From JALQUL01 sp040382935 (GTDB lineage Bacteria > Pseudomonadota > Gammaproteobacteria > Burkholderiales > Burkholderiaceae_C): 64,000 nt of DNA. Positions 36,258-45,197 of the stretch are shown one piece after another. Below the pieces are notes generated by a model. The model saw only the letters and a list, made by a program, of their open reading frames with translations. It made no database searches and had not been told where the DNA came from. The stretch spans positions 1-64,000 of the forward strand of contig JBEIEP010000004.1 of NCBI GenBank assembly GCA_040382935.1. The letters are read 5' to 3'. The number at the start of each line of letters is the position of its first letter. The first letter of the stretch is position 1. The position numbers were made by a program, and so were the translations under genes.

Positions 36258-37361
36258 ATGCGGGAGCCCAGCACCAAAACGACCGCTTGGCCTCTGGCGC
36301 TGGCCTATTTGGTGCTGGTGGTGTATGCCAGCTTGTTCCCGTTTGAAGGATGGCGCAACCAGGGACTGTCTGCTTTCGAGTTTCTAAGTGCGGCACTTCC
36401 CCGTTACTGGACGGGATTTGACGTTTTCGTGAACGTGCTGGGCTATGTGCCGCTCGGGCTGCTACTGGCCTTGGCCTTGGCACTTCGACTACCTACCCTC
36501 TGGGCGCTGAGCGTGGCAATTCTGGTTTGCAGTGCTGTGTCCTTGGCACTTGAAGCGGCGCAAACCTATTTGCCCGGTCGTGTGCCATCTAACCTAGATT
36601 GGAGTCTCAACACAGGTGGCGCTGGGCTGGGTGCGATAGCCTCGCACCTGCTGCAGCGGTGCGGTTGGTTAGCCGCCTGGCAAGAGTGGAAGAGGCGGTG
36701 GTTGGTAGGAGAGCCGCGGGGCGCATTGGTGTTGCTGGCTTTGTGGCCTCTGGCGCTGGTTTTTCCGGCTGCATTACCCTTTGGTCTAGGTCAAATAGCC
36801 AGTTGGCTGGACCTACCCCTTGCCATGTTGGTCGATCTAATGGGTTTGGCATGGAGCCATTCGAATGCCGCTTTTGATGCAAGTGCGATGTCGGGTGCCA
36901 CCGAATGGACCTGCATCGTTATCGGATTGCTCGTTCCTTGTTTGCTGGCCTATTCCATCATGGTGGCCAAATGGGCGCGGGCCGTGATGCTGTTGGGCAT
37001 TGTCTGCATTGGGTTGGTCATGATGGCGTTGTCGTCCACGTTAAGTTTTGGTCCGATTCATGCGTGGGTGTGGCTGACTCCGAATGTGCAGCTTGCCATA
37101 GTTTGCACCTTGGTCGCTGGCGTTGGATTGTTATGGTGCCCGAGAAAAGTGTGTTTAGTGATGGTTCTGGTAGGTTTGGTTTTTCAACTCAGTGTGCTCA
37201 ACAATACACCTATCAATAGTTATCTGGGCCAAAATCTATTGGCCTGGGAGCAGGGGCGGTTCGCGCGATTTCACGGTTTGTCCCAGTGGTTGGCCGCCGT
37301 GTGGCCTTATTTGTTGATGCTGTACACCGGGCTGCGTCTGTCACAGCGCGTAGACCCTTGA
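36258..37361 (+). CDS. VanZ-like family membrane protein
   Basis: 367 aa with about nine hydrophobic helices. The N-terminal half matches VanZ-like domains: FEGWRNQGLSAFEFLS, DVFVNVLGYVPLGLLLALAL, and the EAAQTYLPGRVPSNLDWSLNTGG signature near residue 97. The C-terminal half is a further set of membrane helices without motif. The function of chromosomal VanZ-like proteins is unclear; a cell-envelope role is only suggested. It begins 3 bases after hemJ, so the two are probably one operon. Confidence 0.78.
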   Translation: MREPSTKTTAWPLALAYLVLVVYASLFPFEGWRNQGLSAFEFLSAALPRYWTGFDVFVNVLGYVPLGLLLALALALRLPTLWALSVAILVCSAVSLALEAAQTYLPGRVPSNLDWSLNTGGAGLGAIASHLLQRCGWLAAWQEWKRRWLVGEPRGALVLLALWPLALVFPAALPFGLGQIASWLDLPLAMLVDLMGLAWSHSNAAFDASAMSGATEWTCIVIGLLVPCLLAYSIMVAKWARAVMLLGIVCIGLVMMALSSTLSFGPIHAWVWLTPNVQLAIVCTLVAGVGLLWCPRKVCLVMVLVGLVFQLSVLNNTPINSYLGQNLLAWEQGRFARFHGLSQWLAAVWPYLLMLYTGLRLSQRVDP

Positions 37362-37420
37362 CCCCAAACACGACAGTTCACGAATGAGCGCGTAGGCGCT
37401 GGGCCGACTGAAGAACTGAA

Positions 37421-37446
37421 CCAAGCTGAGTCTTGGGGATTTTTTT
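37421..37446 (+). terminator. Weak intrinsic terminator after VanZ-like gene
   Basis: CCAAG (37421-37425) pairs with CTTGG (37432-37436), followed by GGA and seven T (37440-37446). The stem is only 5 bp. Confidence 0.4.
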
Positions 37447-37453
37447 GGATTTT

Positions 37454-37951
37454 CTAAATGTTCTTACGGATAGCGGCGGGGCTAATGTTGAGCGGGACCT
37501 GTTTGCTTAGGATCGTTAACAAAACCATGGCGCGACCTTCACCGTCGGTCATCTGATAGACCGCATCAACTCCAACAAAAGGGCCTTGCGTAACGACTAC
37601 CGCTTGCCCCTTTTCAAACTGACGTAAATGCACCTCGGTTGATGCAGACCGTACGCGCAAATCATCGACCAGTTCTTTGTCTATCCTGGCCGGTTTTTGG
37701 CCAAAAGTGACCAGTCGGCTCACCCCTAGGGTTGAGCGAATCGGGGCCCAGCTTTGGGTCTCCAGTCCCGTTGACAGTTGAATAAACAGGTAACGAGGAA
37801 ACAAGGCCTCTTCAACAATAACCAGAGACCCCCGTTGCAACTTTTCCGCACGAATCATGGGTAGAAAGCAGGTATATCCCTGCCGTTCGAGGTTTTCAAT
37901 CGCCGTTTTCTCTTGGCGTATCTTGGTGTGAACCAAATACCACTGATCCAT
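37454..37951 (-). CDS. NusG-family antiterminator paralogue (RfaH-like)
   Basis: 165 aa from ATG 37951 (MDQWYLVHTKIRQEKTAIENLERQGY). The NGN domain is clear: WYLVHTK, CFLPMIR, and ALFPRYLFIQL, the counterpart of the NusG FPGYV core. A short KOW-like C-terminus follows, with FEKGQAVVVTQGPFVGVDAVYQM. It is well diverged from the housekeeping nusG at 749-1336 and is closer in pattern to RfaH/LoaP-type specialised factors, which act on long polysaccharide or secondary-metabolite operons. It lies 89 bases downstream of cyoE on the same strand. The targets are unknown. Confidence 0.85.
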   Translation of the reverse strand: MDQWYLVHTKIRQEKTAIENLERQGYTCFLPMIRAEKLQRGSLVIVEEALFPRYLFIQLSTGLETQSWAPIRSTLGVSRLVTFGQKPARIDKELVDDLRVRSASTEVHLRQFEKGQAVVVTQGPFVGVDAVYQMTDGEGRAMVLLTILSKQVPLNISPAAIRKNI

Positions 37952-38040
37952 GGCCGTTTCCAATTGGGTTATTCTGAGAGGTATTTTACCGCCATAGATG
38001 GGTTTTGGCGAGGCATAAGAAAAGGTGCGAGCGGTTTAGT

Positions 38041-38910
38041 TCAGTACCAATAGTGGTCCAGTAGCAGTGCGGCAAACAAGACGCTCAAATGGATGAGCGA
38101 GAACCTGAACACCTTGCGTGCCAGCGCGTCTGAATAGGCTCTCCAAAGTCGCCACCCATAGTAGATGAACGCAAGACTAAGGGCAGTGGCGACAACCAAG
38201 TACAACCAGGAGCTCATGCCTATCGCAAACGGCAGTAGGCAGGCTGCAAAAAGGACGATGGTGTAGAGCAGGATTTGATAACGCGTGAATTCATTGCCGT
38301 GGGTAATCGGTAGCATGGGCAGTCCTGACTTTTTGTAGTCTTCAACACGGTACAGCGCTAAAGCCCAAAAGTGTGGGGGCGTCCAGATGAAAATGATCAA
38401 AAACAAGATCAGTGCATGGGCACTGACTTCGTTGGTCATGGCGGCCCATCCGAGTACAGGCGGCATTGCCCCCGAGGCACCGCCAATCACGATGTTCTGC
38501 GGGGTTAGTGGTTTGAGTATGACGGTGTAGACCACCGCGTAGCCTATAAATGTGGCGAAGGTTAGCACCATGGTCAGTGTATTGACCCATAGAACCAGTA
38601 CCCCAGATCCGGCGGCGGCCATTAGCGCTGAAAAAAGCAGGGTATGGCGGTCGGCCAACTCGCCTTTGGCCGTGGGCCGCCAAGCGGTTCGTTTCATTTT
38701 GGCATCTATCGCTTTTTCAACAATGCAGTTAAATGCGGCGGCCGCACCGGCCACCAACCAAATGCCAAAACATGCGATGGCCGCGGCTTGAACCTGAAGC
38801 CATGAAGGGACACCTGGCACCGCCAAAACCATGCCTATCAGCGCACAAAACACGATGAGTTGAACAACTTTAGGCTTGGTCAGTGCGTAGTACTGTTGGA
38901 TAAGGTTCAT
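38041..38910 (-). CDS. ctaB: Protoheme IX farnesyltransferase (heme O synthase)
   Basis: 289 aa from ATG 38910 (MNLIQQYYALTKPKVVQLIV). It farnesylates haem B to haem O for the oxidase. The prenyl-diphosphate motif NCIVEKAIDAKMKRTAWRP is near residue 60, with the PPVLGWAAM and WTPPHFWALALYRVEDY segments. Also called cyoE. It lies 18 bases downstream of ctaA. Confidence 0.95.
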   Translation of the reverse strand: MNLIQQYYALTKPKVVQLIVFCALIGMVLAVPGVPSWLQVQAAAIACFGIWLVAGAAAAFNCIVEKAIDAKMKRTAWRPTAKGELADRHTLLFSALMAAAGSGVLVLWVNTLTMVLTFATFIGYAVVYTVILKPLTPQNIVIGGASGAMPPVLGWAAMTNEVSAHALILFLIIFIWTPPHFWALALYRVEDYKKSGLPMLPITHGNEFTRYQILLYTIVLFAACLLPFAIGMSSWLYLVVATALSLAFIYYGWRLWRAYSDALARKVFRFSLIHLSVLFAALLLDHYWY

Positions 38911-38928
38911 GCTCAAAATAGTCGGTCT

Positions 38929-40128
38929 TTAAGGGCTTGGTGATGTTTTGGCGTGTAGCTTTTGAAGGCATAAAAGTGCCGTTATCAAGATTACCGCCAA
39001 GGCGGCTCCAGTGGTATGAAGCAGTGCTGCCACCAATGGCCAATTGAGCACTACATTGGCCATACCGGTCAACAACTGGCACACGGCAATCAGTCCCAAA
39101 CCTAAGGACAATTTACGCGTCGTGGGTGCCAATGAACGGGCCGACCAGGCCAGCAGCAACATGGCGGCTATGACCACGTAGGCCATCAGGCGGTGGCTGT
39201 AATGAATCGCCACCAGCGCTGAAAAATCGATAAATTCACCAGTAGTGGTCATTCCCAGTGGCCGCAAAATTGAAAATCCGTCGACAAAATTCATCTTCGG
39301 CCACCAACTGTCCTGGCACATCGGGAATGTATCGCAAGCCAATACTGCGTAGTTGGTGCTAACCCACCCACCGAGCGCAATCTGTAGCCACAGCAAGACA
39401 GCAACGATTGGTGCCAGCCAGCGCAAACGATAGGTGGCTGCGGCGGTTTGTGGCGCGTTGGTCCAAGTCAATCGTGGCCTGTTGTACGCCCACTCATACC
39501 GGCAGGCCTGTACCGTTAACAGTGTCAACAAGGCCATGGCACCTAGCAAATGTAGCGTCACGATCGCAGGGTACAGGCGCATCGTAACGGTAAGGGCGCC
39601 AAACAGTCCGACCGTGATTACCCAAACCAAGGCCAGCGTAGGAAGCCAAACTTTTCCTTCAGGCGTACCGGTTGCGGCGGGGAAATGGCGCAACGCCTTA
39701 GGGCTTTGGCGCAATTTGTACCACCAAGCATGGGCAGTACCGAGCAAAATCAGCAGACCCACCCCTGCGGCCAGGTAGCGATGGATCATTTCGATCCAAG
39801 CTTTTTTGGGAGATACCGGACCGGTGGGCATTTGCTGATGGGCAAGATCTATTGCATCTCTTGCGCCGATAGGAGACGCATGTCCGTAGCACCCTGGCCA
39901 ATCGGGGCAGCCTAGCCCCGAATCGGTCAAGCGGGTGAATGCGCCAAATATCACCAAGTCTAGGCACAAAAACAAGGTTAGCAAGCACAGGGAGTGCACC
40001 GCTGAACGTTGGTTCGCCCGCTTTCTTTTGAGGGACCACAGAAAAATCACCAATGCGGCCACACCCAGTCCTGCCATCAGCACCCCAAAGAGGGGGGACA
40101 GATTGACTAAAGGGACAGATTCTTGCAT
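38929..40128 (-). CDS. ctaA: Heme A synthase (COX15/CtaA family)
   Basis: 399 aa, about eight membrane helices with the conserved haem-binding histidines (MIHRYLAAGVGLLIL, VTLHLLGAMALLTLL, HYSHRLMAYVVIAAMLL). GCPDWPGCYG and CDTFPMCQDSWWPKMNFVDG are the loop cysteine motifs. It converts haem O to haem A for the aa3 oxidase. The N-terminal extension of about 45 residues adds one extra helix. Confidence 0.93.
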   Translation of the reverse strand: MQESVPLVNLSPLFGVLMAGLGVAALVIFLWSLKRKRANQRSAVHSLCLLTLFLCLDLVIFGAFTRLTDSGLGCPDWPGCYGHASPIGARDAIDLAHQQMPTGPVSPKKAWIEMIHRYLAAGVGLLILLGTAHAWWYKLRQSPKALRHFPAATGTPEGKVWLPTLALVWVITVGLFGALTVTMRLYPAIVTLHLLGAMALLTLLTVQACRYEWAYNRPRLTWTNAPQTAAATYRLRWLAPIVAVLLWLQIALGGWVSTNYAVLACDTFPMCQDSWWPKMNFVDGFSILRPLGMTTTGEFIDFSALVAIHYSHRLMAYVVIAAMLLLAWSARSLAPTTRKLSLGLGLIAVCQLLTGMANVVLNWPLVAALLHTTGAALAVILITALLCLQKLHAKTSPSP

Positions 40129-40172
40129 GGTGAAAAACGGTAAGAGAGAGGCAAAGGGTGGTCAACGGGGAA

Positions 40173-40895
40173 TCAGTTCCGCCCCGCTTGATCCCAAAAA
40201 GACGACGCGCGCATCAGCCTTTCCAGATCGCGTTTTGCTTTAGCAGCGATGGACCGGTCGGTAATGGGGGGGAACCGCATCATCCAATTGCCCAGCGGGT
40301 CTACTACATAGAGATGGTCGTCCAGCGCATGATTGGGCTGAGGCGTCAACCATGCCGAAATGGCATTGGCATCGGCCCGAAGCAAGGTGACGTCCTTGAG
40401 GGCAGGTTGTAGTTGTGGGTCGAGAGGGGTGTCATCTAGGAGCAGGGTGACTTTGTCAACACGGTCTTTGTTTTTCCCCATGAGTTCACGCAATTGCCGT
40501 TGGTAATAGAGATTGTCTTGGCATACCTTGGTACACGGGCCTTTGCTGACAGTGATTAATAGCCATTGCCCACGCAAAGCGCTTAGTGCGACATTGGCGC
40601 CCTGTTGGTTTTTTGCCATCACTGAAGGCAAAGGTTGTTGGGGGTCTATCAGGTCGCCAAAATTATGGCGTCCCTCGGGTCTGACAAAATAATATGTAAT
40701 GTACGAGGCAACGACCGGAGCGCAACACACCAGTAGAAGGAGCAACAGTTTGAGCCTGGCACCCAATTGGCTCTGCCGGTTGACCAACGCCTGGTCAGAG
40801 GGCAAGGAATGTACCGCAAGGTTCAGCCGTCCCTCATCCGTTGGGGGAGGGTGGTCGCCGTGGTTCGCCTCAGGTGTAGGGTGTGAAACGTTCAT
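40173..40895 (-). CDS. SCO1/SenC-like cytochrome oxidase assembly protein
   Basis: 240 aa from ATG 40895 (MNVSHPTPEANHGDHPPP). A cytoplasmic Pro/His-rich leader of about 45 residues precedes a single membrane helix (about 50-68). The thioredoxin-like domain has a CxxxC pair in GPCTKVCQDNLYY, the SCO copper site, and a later His in DDHLYVVDPLGNWMMRFP. It lies between SURF1 and ctaA on the same strand. It is divergent from classical SCO1, and some annotations call such genes hypothetical membrane proteins. Confidence 0.75.
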   Translation of the reverse strand: MNVSHPTPEANHGDHPPPTDEGRLNLAVHSLPSDQALVNRQSQLGARLKLLLLLLVCCAPVVASYITYYFVRPEGRHNFGDLIDPQQPLPSVMAKNQQGANVALSALRGQWLLITVSKGPCTKVCQDNLYYQRQLRELMGKNKDRVDKVTLLLDDTPLDPQLQPALKDVTLLRADANAISAWLTPQPNHALDDHLYVVDPLGNWMMRFPPITDRSIAAKAKRDLERLMRASSFWDQAGRN

Positions 40896-40903
40896 CAAAA
40901 ATT

Positions 40904-41659
40904 CTAGTTGGCTTGGGTTGTATGGGTCGGCTTGGCACGCCGTTTGCGCGGGGCGATGAATCCGTACCAAACGTACAGACCACCCAGCAACCCGGCTAGC
41001 AAAAACCATTGAACGGCGTATCCCAAATGTTTTTCAACACCGTGGTTAACTGCGGGCCAATTGCGTTGCAGCCCCTCCTGCACGTGCGTTGATCCTGCGT
41101 CGATCTGGACTACCGCCAATGGTAGCAGAGGCAGGGAAGTCTCGCTGGCGTAGGCCGCAATATCCAAGTTTTGCCGAATGGGGCCTTTGGGATCGCCACC
41201 CAGTGAGTAGGCCTGCGATAAGCGTCGGGTGATGCGGCCTTGTAGTACGACTTCACCGGTAGGGGTCAGCATGGCGGGCAATACATCCCGTTGTTGGCTA
41301 TTGCGAGGCACCCAGCCGCGCTGCACCAAAACCACGGGCGAACCAGGCAGTGCCAAGACAAACGGCGTGACGATGTAAAAGCCCACTTTCTCGTTCATTT
41401 GTCGGTTATCCAACGCCACGGTGTACTGAGGCAGCCAATGTCCTTGCAATCGCACACCTTGCTCCAGAAACGGTTCGGGGTTGGGCACGATTTCCGGCAG
41501 CTGGTGGGTCTGCAGCATAGGCATGAGGGATTGCGTACGCAGGTGCTCGGCCAAGGCGCGTTTTTGACTGGCACGGTCCAACTGCCACAACCCCAATGCG
41601 CTGGTAAGCGAGATGGCCGCCACCGTTATGATAGGCACAAGCCAAGATTTAAGGTTCAA
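40904..41659 (-). CDS. SURF1 family cytochrome oxidase assembly protein
   Basis: 251 aa from TTG 41659. The N-terminal helix is followed by the LGLWQLDRASQKRALAEHL signature (GxWQLxRxxxK). A central periplasmic domain contains VALDNRQMNEKVGFYIVTPF and VVLVQRGWVPRN, and a second helix near the C-terminus has VQWFLLAGLLGGLYVWYGF. SURF1 helps insert haem A into subunit I. The neighbouring gene at 41675 is divergent. Confidence 0.92.
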   Translation of the reverse strand: MNLKSWLVPIITVAAISLTSALGLWQLDRASQKRALAEHLRTQSLMPMLQTHQLPEIVPNPEPFLEQGVRLQGHWLPQYTVALDNRQMNEKVGFYIVTPFVLALPGSPVVLVQRGWVPRNSQQRDVLPAMLTPTGEVVLQGRITRRLSQAYSLGGDPKGPIRQNLDIAAYASETSLPLLPLAVVQIDAGSTHVQEGLQRNWPAVNHGVEKHLGYAVQWFLLAGLLGGLYVWYGFIAPRKRRAKPTHTTQAN

Positions 41660-41674
41660 TTAAAGGGTCCCATC

Positions 41675-41896
41675 ATGTCATTCGTTGTTGGTGTCGCATT
41701 TTCCGGCATTTTTCTTAGCTTGGCGTTTGCGCTGTTTTTTATGATCAAGCGTGACGACAAGGCGCCTCGCGATGCCAAGCAAATGGCCAAGGCATTGACT
41801 TACAGGATAGGGATATCTGTAGTCTTGTTTTTATGCGTATTGGCAGCTTGGAGTTTGGGTTGGATTCAACCCACGGGGATACGACTTGGTTCTTAA
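41675..41896 (+). CDS. Twin transmembrane protein, DUF2909 family
   Basis: 73 aa with two hydrophobic helices (about 3-23 and 48-66) joined by a basic loop (IKRDDKAPRDAKQMAKALTYR). Proteins of this type are found beside cytochrome oxidase genes in Burkholderiales. The function is unknown. It is divergent from SURF1, with 15 bases between start codons, and is followed by rfbB. Confidence 0.78.
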   Translation: MSFVVGVAFSGIFLSLAFALFFMIKRDDKAPRDAKQMAKALTYRIGISVVLFLCVLAAWSLGWIQPTGIRLGS

Positions 41897-41929
41897 AGGT
41901 CCAGTGCCAGTGATGAAAAGGGTCAGGCC

Positions 41930-42976
41930 GTGGTCTTGGTAACCGGCGGGGCCGGTTTTATCGGCGGCCATTTTGTCAAAGAGTGGCTGGCCCACATGGG
42001 CGAGCCACTGGTTAACCTAGACAAATTGACCTATGCGGGTACCGCTTTCCGACTTGGCGAACTAGGAGACGATGACAGGCATCAACTGGTAGTTGGTGAT
42101 ATAGCTGATTCTGTGCTGGTGCGTCAATTGCTCCATACCCACCAACCACGCGCTGTGGTGCATTTCGCTGCTCAAACCCACGTGGACCAGTCGATTCAGG
42201 ATCCGGGTGTTTTTGTTCATACCAATGTTGTCGGGACCTATCAGCTGTTAGAAGCGGTGCGCGAGTATTGGAGTGCGCTCGCACCTGTACCCAAACAGGC
42301 GTTTCGCTTTTTGTATGTAAGTACCGACGAGGTCTACGGTTCGCTGACACCGGGGCAAGCACCTTTCAGCGAGCAGCATCCTGTAAGGCCTAACAACCCC
42401 TATGCCGCAACAAAAGCCGCGGGTGACCATATGGTGCGGGCCTGGCATAGCACCTACGGCCTGCCGGTACTCACCACCCGTGGCTCTAACAGTTATGGCC
42501 CTTGCCAACTGCCCGAAAAACTAATTCCCTGCATCATTTGGAACGCCCTATCGCTACAAAGCCTGCCGATTTATGGTGACGGTAGCCAAGTGCGCGATTG
42601 GATACACGTGAGTGACCACTGTCGCGCCCTCCGATGTGTGTTGGACAGCGGGAGTGTCGGCGAGACATACAACATTGGCGCAGGAAATGAGTGCTCCAAC
42701 CTGTCACTGGTAGTGGCTATTTGTGAATGCCTGAATCATTTGCACCCGCGACCGGATGGCGTTCCCTACCAAGTGCAGATTCGCTTCGTAGCCGACAGAC
42801 CCGGACACGACCAACGTTACGGTATGGATGGGCGCAAAATCATGCAAGCGTTGGGGTGGGTACCTCTCGAATCCTTTGAGCAGGGACTGCTCGATACGGT
42901 ACATTGGTATTTGAACAACCCCGAATGGTTGCGTGGTGCGGCATACCGAGTACAAGCGGCAGCGGCGGGTGCCTAA
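41930..42976 (+). CDS. rfbB: dTDP-glucose 4,6-dehydratase
   Basis: 348 aa. The start is GTG 41930, placing VLVTGGAGFIGGHFVKEWL at the N-terminus as in the family; AAGGG lies 7-8 bases upstream, and an ATG at 41913 is out of frame. The catalytic YxxxK is in NPYAATKAAGDHMVRAWH, with YVSTDEVYGSL before it and IYGDGSQVRDWIHVSDHCRAL after. It makes dTDP-4-keto-6-deoxyglucose for L-rhamnose. rfbD follows; rfbA and rfbC are not in the window. It lies within the oxidase gene region on the opposite strand. Confidence 0.94.
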   Translation: MVLVTGGAGFIGGHFVKEWLAHMGEPLVNLDKLTYAGTAFRLGELGDDDRHQLVVGDIADSVLVRQLLHTHQPRAVVHFAAQTHVDQSIQDPGVFVHTNVVGTYQLLEAVREYWSALAPVPKQAFRFLYVSTDEVYGSLTPGQAPFSEQHPVRPNNPYAATKAAGDHMVRAWHSTYGLPVLTTRGSNSYGPCQLPEKLIPCIIWNALSLQSLPIYGDGSQVRDWIHVSDHCRALRCVLDSGSVGETYNIGAGNECSNLSLVVAICECLNHLHPRPDGVPYQVQIRFVADRPGHDQRYGMDGRKIMQALGWVPLESFEQGLLDTVHWYLNNPEWLRGAAYRVQAAAAGA

Positions 42977-42998
42977 GATCCAAGCCGCGAATTGGCCT

Positions 42999-43880
42999 AT
43001 GAAAATAATGTTACTGGGGTGCCGTGGGCAGTTGGGGGCGGAACTTTTTCAGACCTTGCTACCCCTTGGCGATGTTATCCCGTTGTCAAAAAATGACTGT
43101 GACCTAAGCGATTCAGACGCGTTGCAACAACAACTGCATCGCGTGCGCCCTCAGGTCATCGTGAATGCGGCGGCCTATACCGCAGTGGATCAAGCCGAAG
43201 TAGAGCCATCGATTGCACACGCGGTCAACACAACAGCGCCGCTGCACATGGCACTATGGGCGCAGCGGCATGGTGCGCTGTTGGTACATTTTTCAAGCGA
43301 CTATGTGTTTGCTGGTGAAAAAAAAAGGGCTTACTTGGAGAGCGATAGCCCGCGACCACTCAACATTTACGGGCGCACCAAATGGGAGGCCGACCAAGCC
43401 ATCATGGCCCACTGTGAGCGACATTTGATTCTGCGCTCCAGCTGGTTGTACGGTGTACGAGGCTCAAACTTTGTGAAGACTGTTCTTGCCCTTGCGAGCC
43501 AAAGGGAACAACTGCAGGTAGTGAACGACCAATGGGGTTCTCCAACGTCGGTGTCCGATCTGGCCGCCTTGACGGCGCATATGGTGAGAGGCACTAACGC
43601 GGGTGACCCAGCGCCATACGGTCTTTACCACGCTTGTGCCAGTGGTGTTACCAGTTGGCATGGGCTTGCCTGCTACGTGGTGGAGTGCGCTAGGGGCGCT
43701 GGCTACCCAATCCGGGTTGCACCGTTGGCAATAGAGCCGTGCCCATCTGATCGCCATTTTCGTCCCGCCAAGAGGCCGAAGAACTCGTCTATGGATACGG
43801 GTCGGCTCAAAGCAGTATGGGGGTGGCAGATGAAAGATTGGCGCGACGGCGTAGACGCGGTGCTGGCGCAGTTGCTTTAA
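42999..43880 (+). CDS. rfbD: dTDP-4-dehydrorhamnose reductase
   Basis: 293 aa from ATG 42999 (MKIMLLGCRGQLGAELFQTLL). It reduces dTDP-4-keto-L-rhamnose in the last step of dTDP-rhamnose synthesis. ALLVHFSSDYVFAGEKK and the YxxxK of NIYGRTKWEADQAIM are present, followed by RSSWLYGVRGSNFVKTVL and NDQWGSPTSVSDLA. It lies 22 bases after rfbB. The reading frame is complete. Confidence 0.94.
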   Translation: MKIMLLGCRGQLGAELFQTLLPLGDVIPLSKNDCDLSDSDALQQQLHRVRPQVIVNAAAYTAVDQAEVEPSIAHAVNTTAPLHMALWAQRHGALLVHFSSDYVFAGEKKRAYLESDSPRPLNIYGRTKWEADQAIMAHCERHLILRSSWLYGVRGSNFVKTVLALASQREQLQVVNDQWGSPTSVSDLAALTAHMVRGTNAGDPAPYGLYHACASGVTSWHGLACYVVECARGAGYPIRVAPLAIEPCPSDRHFRPAKRPKNSSMDTGRLKAVWGWQMKDWRDGVDAVLAQLL

Positions 43881-43934
43881 GATCTATTCATGCGGGGCTG
43901 TAACCCCTCATAGGTTGCACAAACCGCATAGGCG

Positions 43935-43986
43935 AAAAAAATCCCCGCATCGCAGGCCTAGTGAAGGCCGTGCAATTGTGCGGGGA
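43935..43986 (-). terminator. Terminator of the cytochrome oxidase operon (minus strand)
   Basis: TGCGGGGA (43979-43986) pairs with TCCCCGCA (43942-43949), with an inner stem AGGCC (43965-43969) and GGCCT (43955-43959). Read on the minus strand, the stem is followed by a run of seven T (complement of A 43935-43941). It sits 30 bases past the ctaE stop. Confidence 0.82.
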
Positions 43987-44015
43987 CAGTGGGACGCTAA
44001 GCTTAGGGTGCGGGC

Positions 44016-44897
44016 CTACAACCAATAAACCAAAATGTATAGGCCTAACCACACCACGTCAACGAAGTGCCAATACCACGCGGCACCCTCGAAGCCAAAG
44101 TGGCTGTCAGGTTTGAAATGCCCTTTTTGCAAGCGCAGTGTGATGAACAGCAGCATCAGCATGCCAATAAACACGTGAAAGCCATGAAACCCTGTGAGCA
44201 TGTAGAAGGTCGTGCCGTACGCACCAGAGGTGAGTTTGAGGTTTAGATCGTTGTAGGCATGAAAGTATTCATAGCCTTGAACGAAAACGAACAACAAACC
44301 CAAGGCTACCGTGAGCCACATAAAGGCGATGGTCTTGCTGCGATTGTTGGCGATTAATGCGTGGTGCGCGATGGTCAAGGTGACCCCGGATGACAAAAGC
44401 AATGCGGTGTTGATGGTGGGCAACCAAAAAGGCCCCATGGTTTTAAACGGCTCAATGATGTCGGCTGGCGAAGCGGTTGCACCTGCCTGAACGCTAGGCC
44501 AAACGGCGTTAAACCCAGGCCAAATCAGTTGTTGCTCAATATTTCCCAGTTCAGGAACCGATTGGGTGCGCATCCACCACAGCGCCGAGAAAAATGCGCC
44601 GAAAAACATAACCTCTGAGAAGATGAACCAGCCCATGCTCCAGCGAAAGGATTTGTCCACCGCTTTGCTGTACTGGCCGCCTTCACTTTCAGAAACCGCT
44701 TCGCTAAACCAGCGGAAAAGTACCGCAAACAAGATGACGAATCCTGCAATTAAGGAATACTTGCCCCAGGCCACCGAGTTAATCCATTGGGAGGCTCCCA
44801 ACAAAATCAACAAAAGGCCACAGGCAGCAAACATGGGATAGCCCGACGGCTGCGGCACAAAGTAGTGGGGGGCGGCCCCGTTATGCGATGAACTCAT
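44016..44897 (-). CDS. ctaE: Cytochrome c oxidase subunit III
   Basis: 293 aa from ATG 44897 (MSSSHNGAAPHYFVPQPSGY), with GGAGAAG as ribosome-binding site. Seven hydrophobic helices are visible. GWFIFSEVMFFGAFFSALWW, YGTTFYMLTGFHGFHVFIGM and the C-terminal FEGAAWYWHFVDVVWLGLYI are subunit III signatures. Last gene of the ctaC-ctaD-ctaG-DUF2970-ctaE run. Confidence 0.96.
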   Translation of the reverse strand: MSSSHNGAAPHYFVPQPSGYPMFAACGLLLILLGASQWINSVAWGKYSLIAGFVILFAVLFRWFSEAVSESEGGQYSKAVDKSFRWSMGWFIFSEVMFFGAFFSALWWMRTQSVPELGNIEQQLIWPGFNAVWPSVQAGATASPADIIEPFKTMGPFWLPTINTALLLSSGVTLTIAHHALIANNRSKTIAFMWLTVALGLLFVFVQGYEYFHAYNDLNLKLTSGAYGTTFYMLTGFHGFHVFIGMLMLLFITLRLQKGHFKPDSHFGFEGAAWYWHFVDVVWLGLYILVYWL

Positions 44898-44951
44898 TAC
44901 TTCTCCTGACTCAAACCAAAAAACATACAACTAGAACTTGCGTCAACTGCA

Positions 44952-45194
44952 CTAGAGAATGACCTGCGTGACCAAGAAAACCAAACTAAAAATCATGACA
45001 AACAAGGATAAAAAACCTGCCACCACGAAATGCAGTGGCTTTATCTGGCTTACATCTAGACGACTGCCGTTGCTGCTGCGCAAACCCACAAACGACCAAA
45101 CAACTGCCCGCATCGCTGCAAAAAACGACAGGTACTCGCGTGGCTGTACCGAGCTGGTTGTTGCCACTACGGGGGTGCTGGGCGCGTCGGTCAT
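44952..45194 (-). CDS. DUF2970 family protein
   Basis: 80 aa with one C-terminal hydrophobic helix (about 55-78). The segment FFAAMRAVVWSFVGLRS matches DUF2970 proteins that sit between ctaG and ctaE in Burkholderiales. Function unknown; probably an oxidase-associated membrane peptide (inference). It begins 3 bases after the ctaG stop. Confidence 0.85.
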   Translation of the reverse strand: MTDAPSTPVVATTSSVQPREYLSFFAAMRAVVWSFVGLRSSNGSRLDVSQIKPLHFVVAGFLSLFVMIFSLVFLVTQVIL

Positions 45195-45197
45195 GGG

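Noticed and set aside
37976..38000. ops-like element (GGCGGTAAAATA on the minus strand) before the RfaH-like gene
   Set aside because: It departs from the ops core at a key position and reads more simply as a -10 box TAAAAT. No long operon follows.
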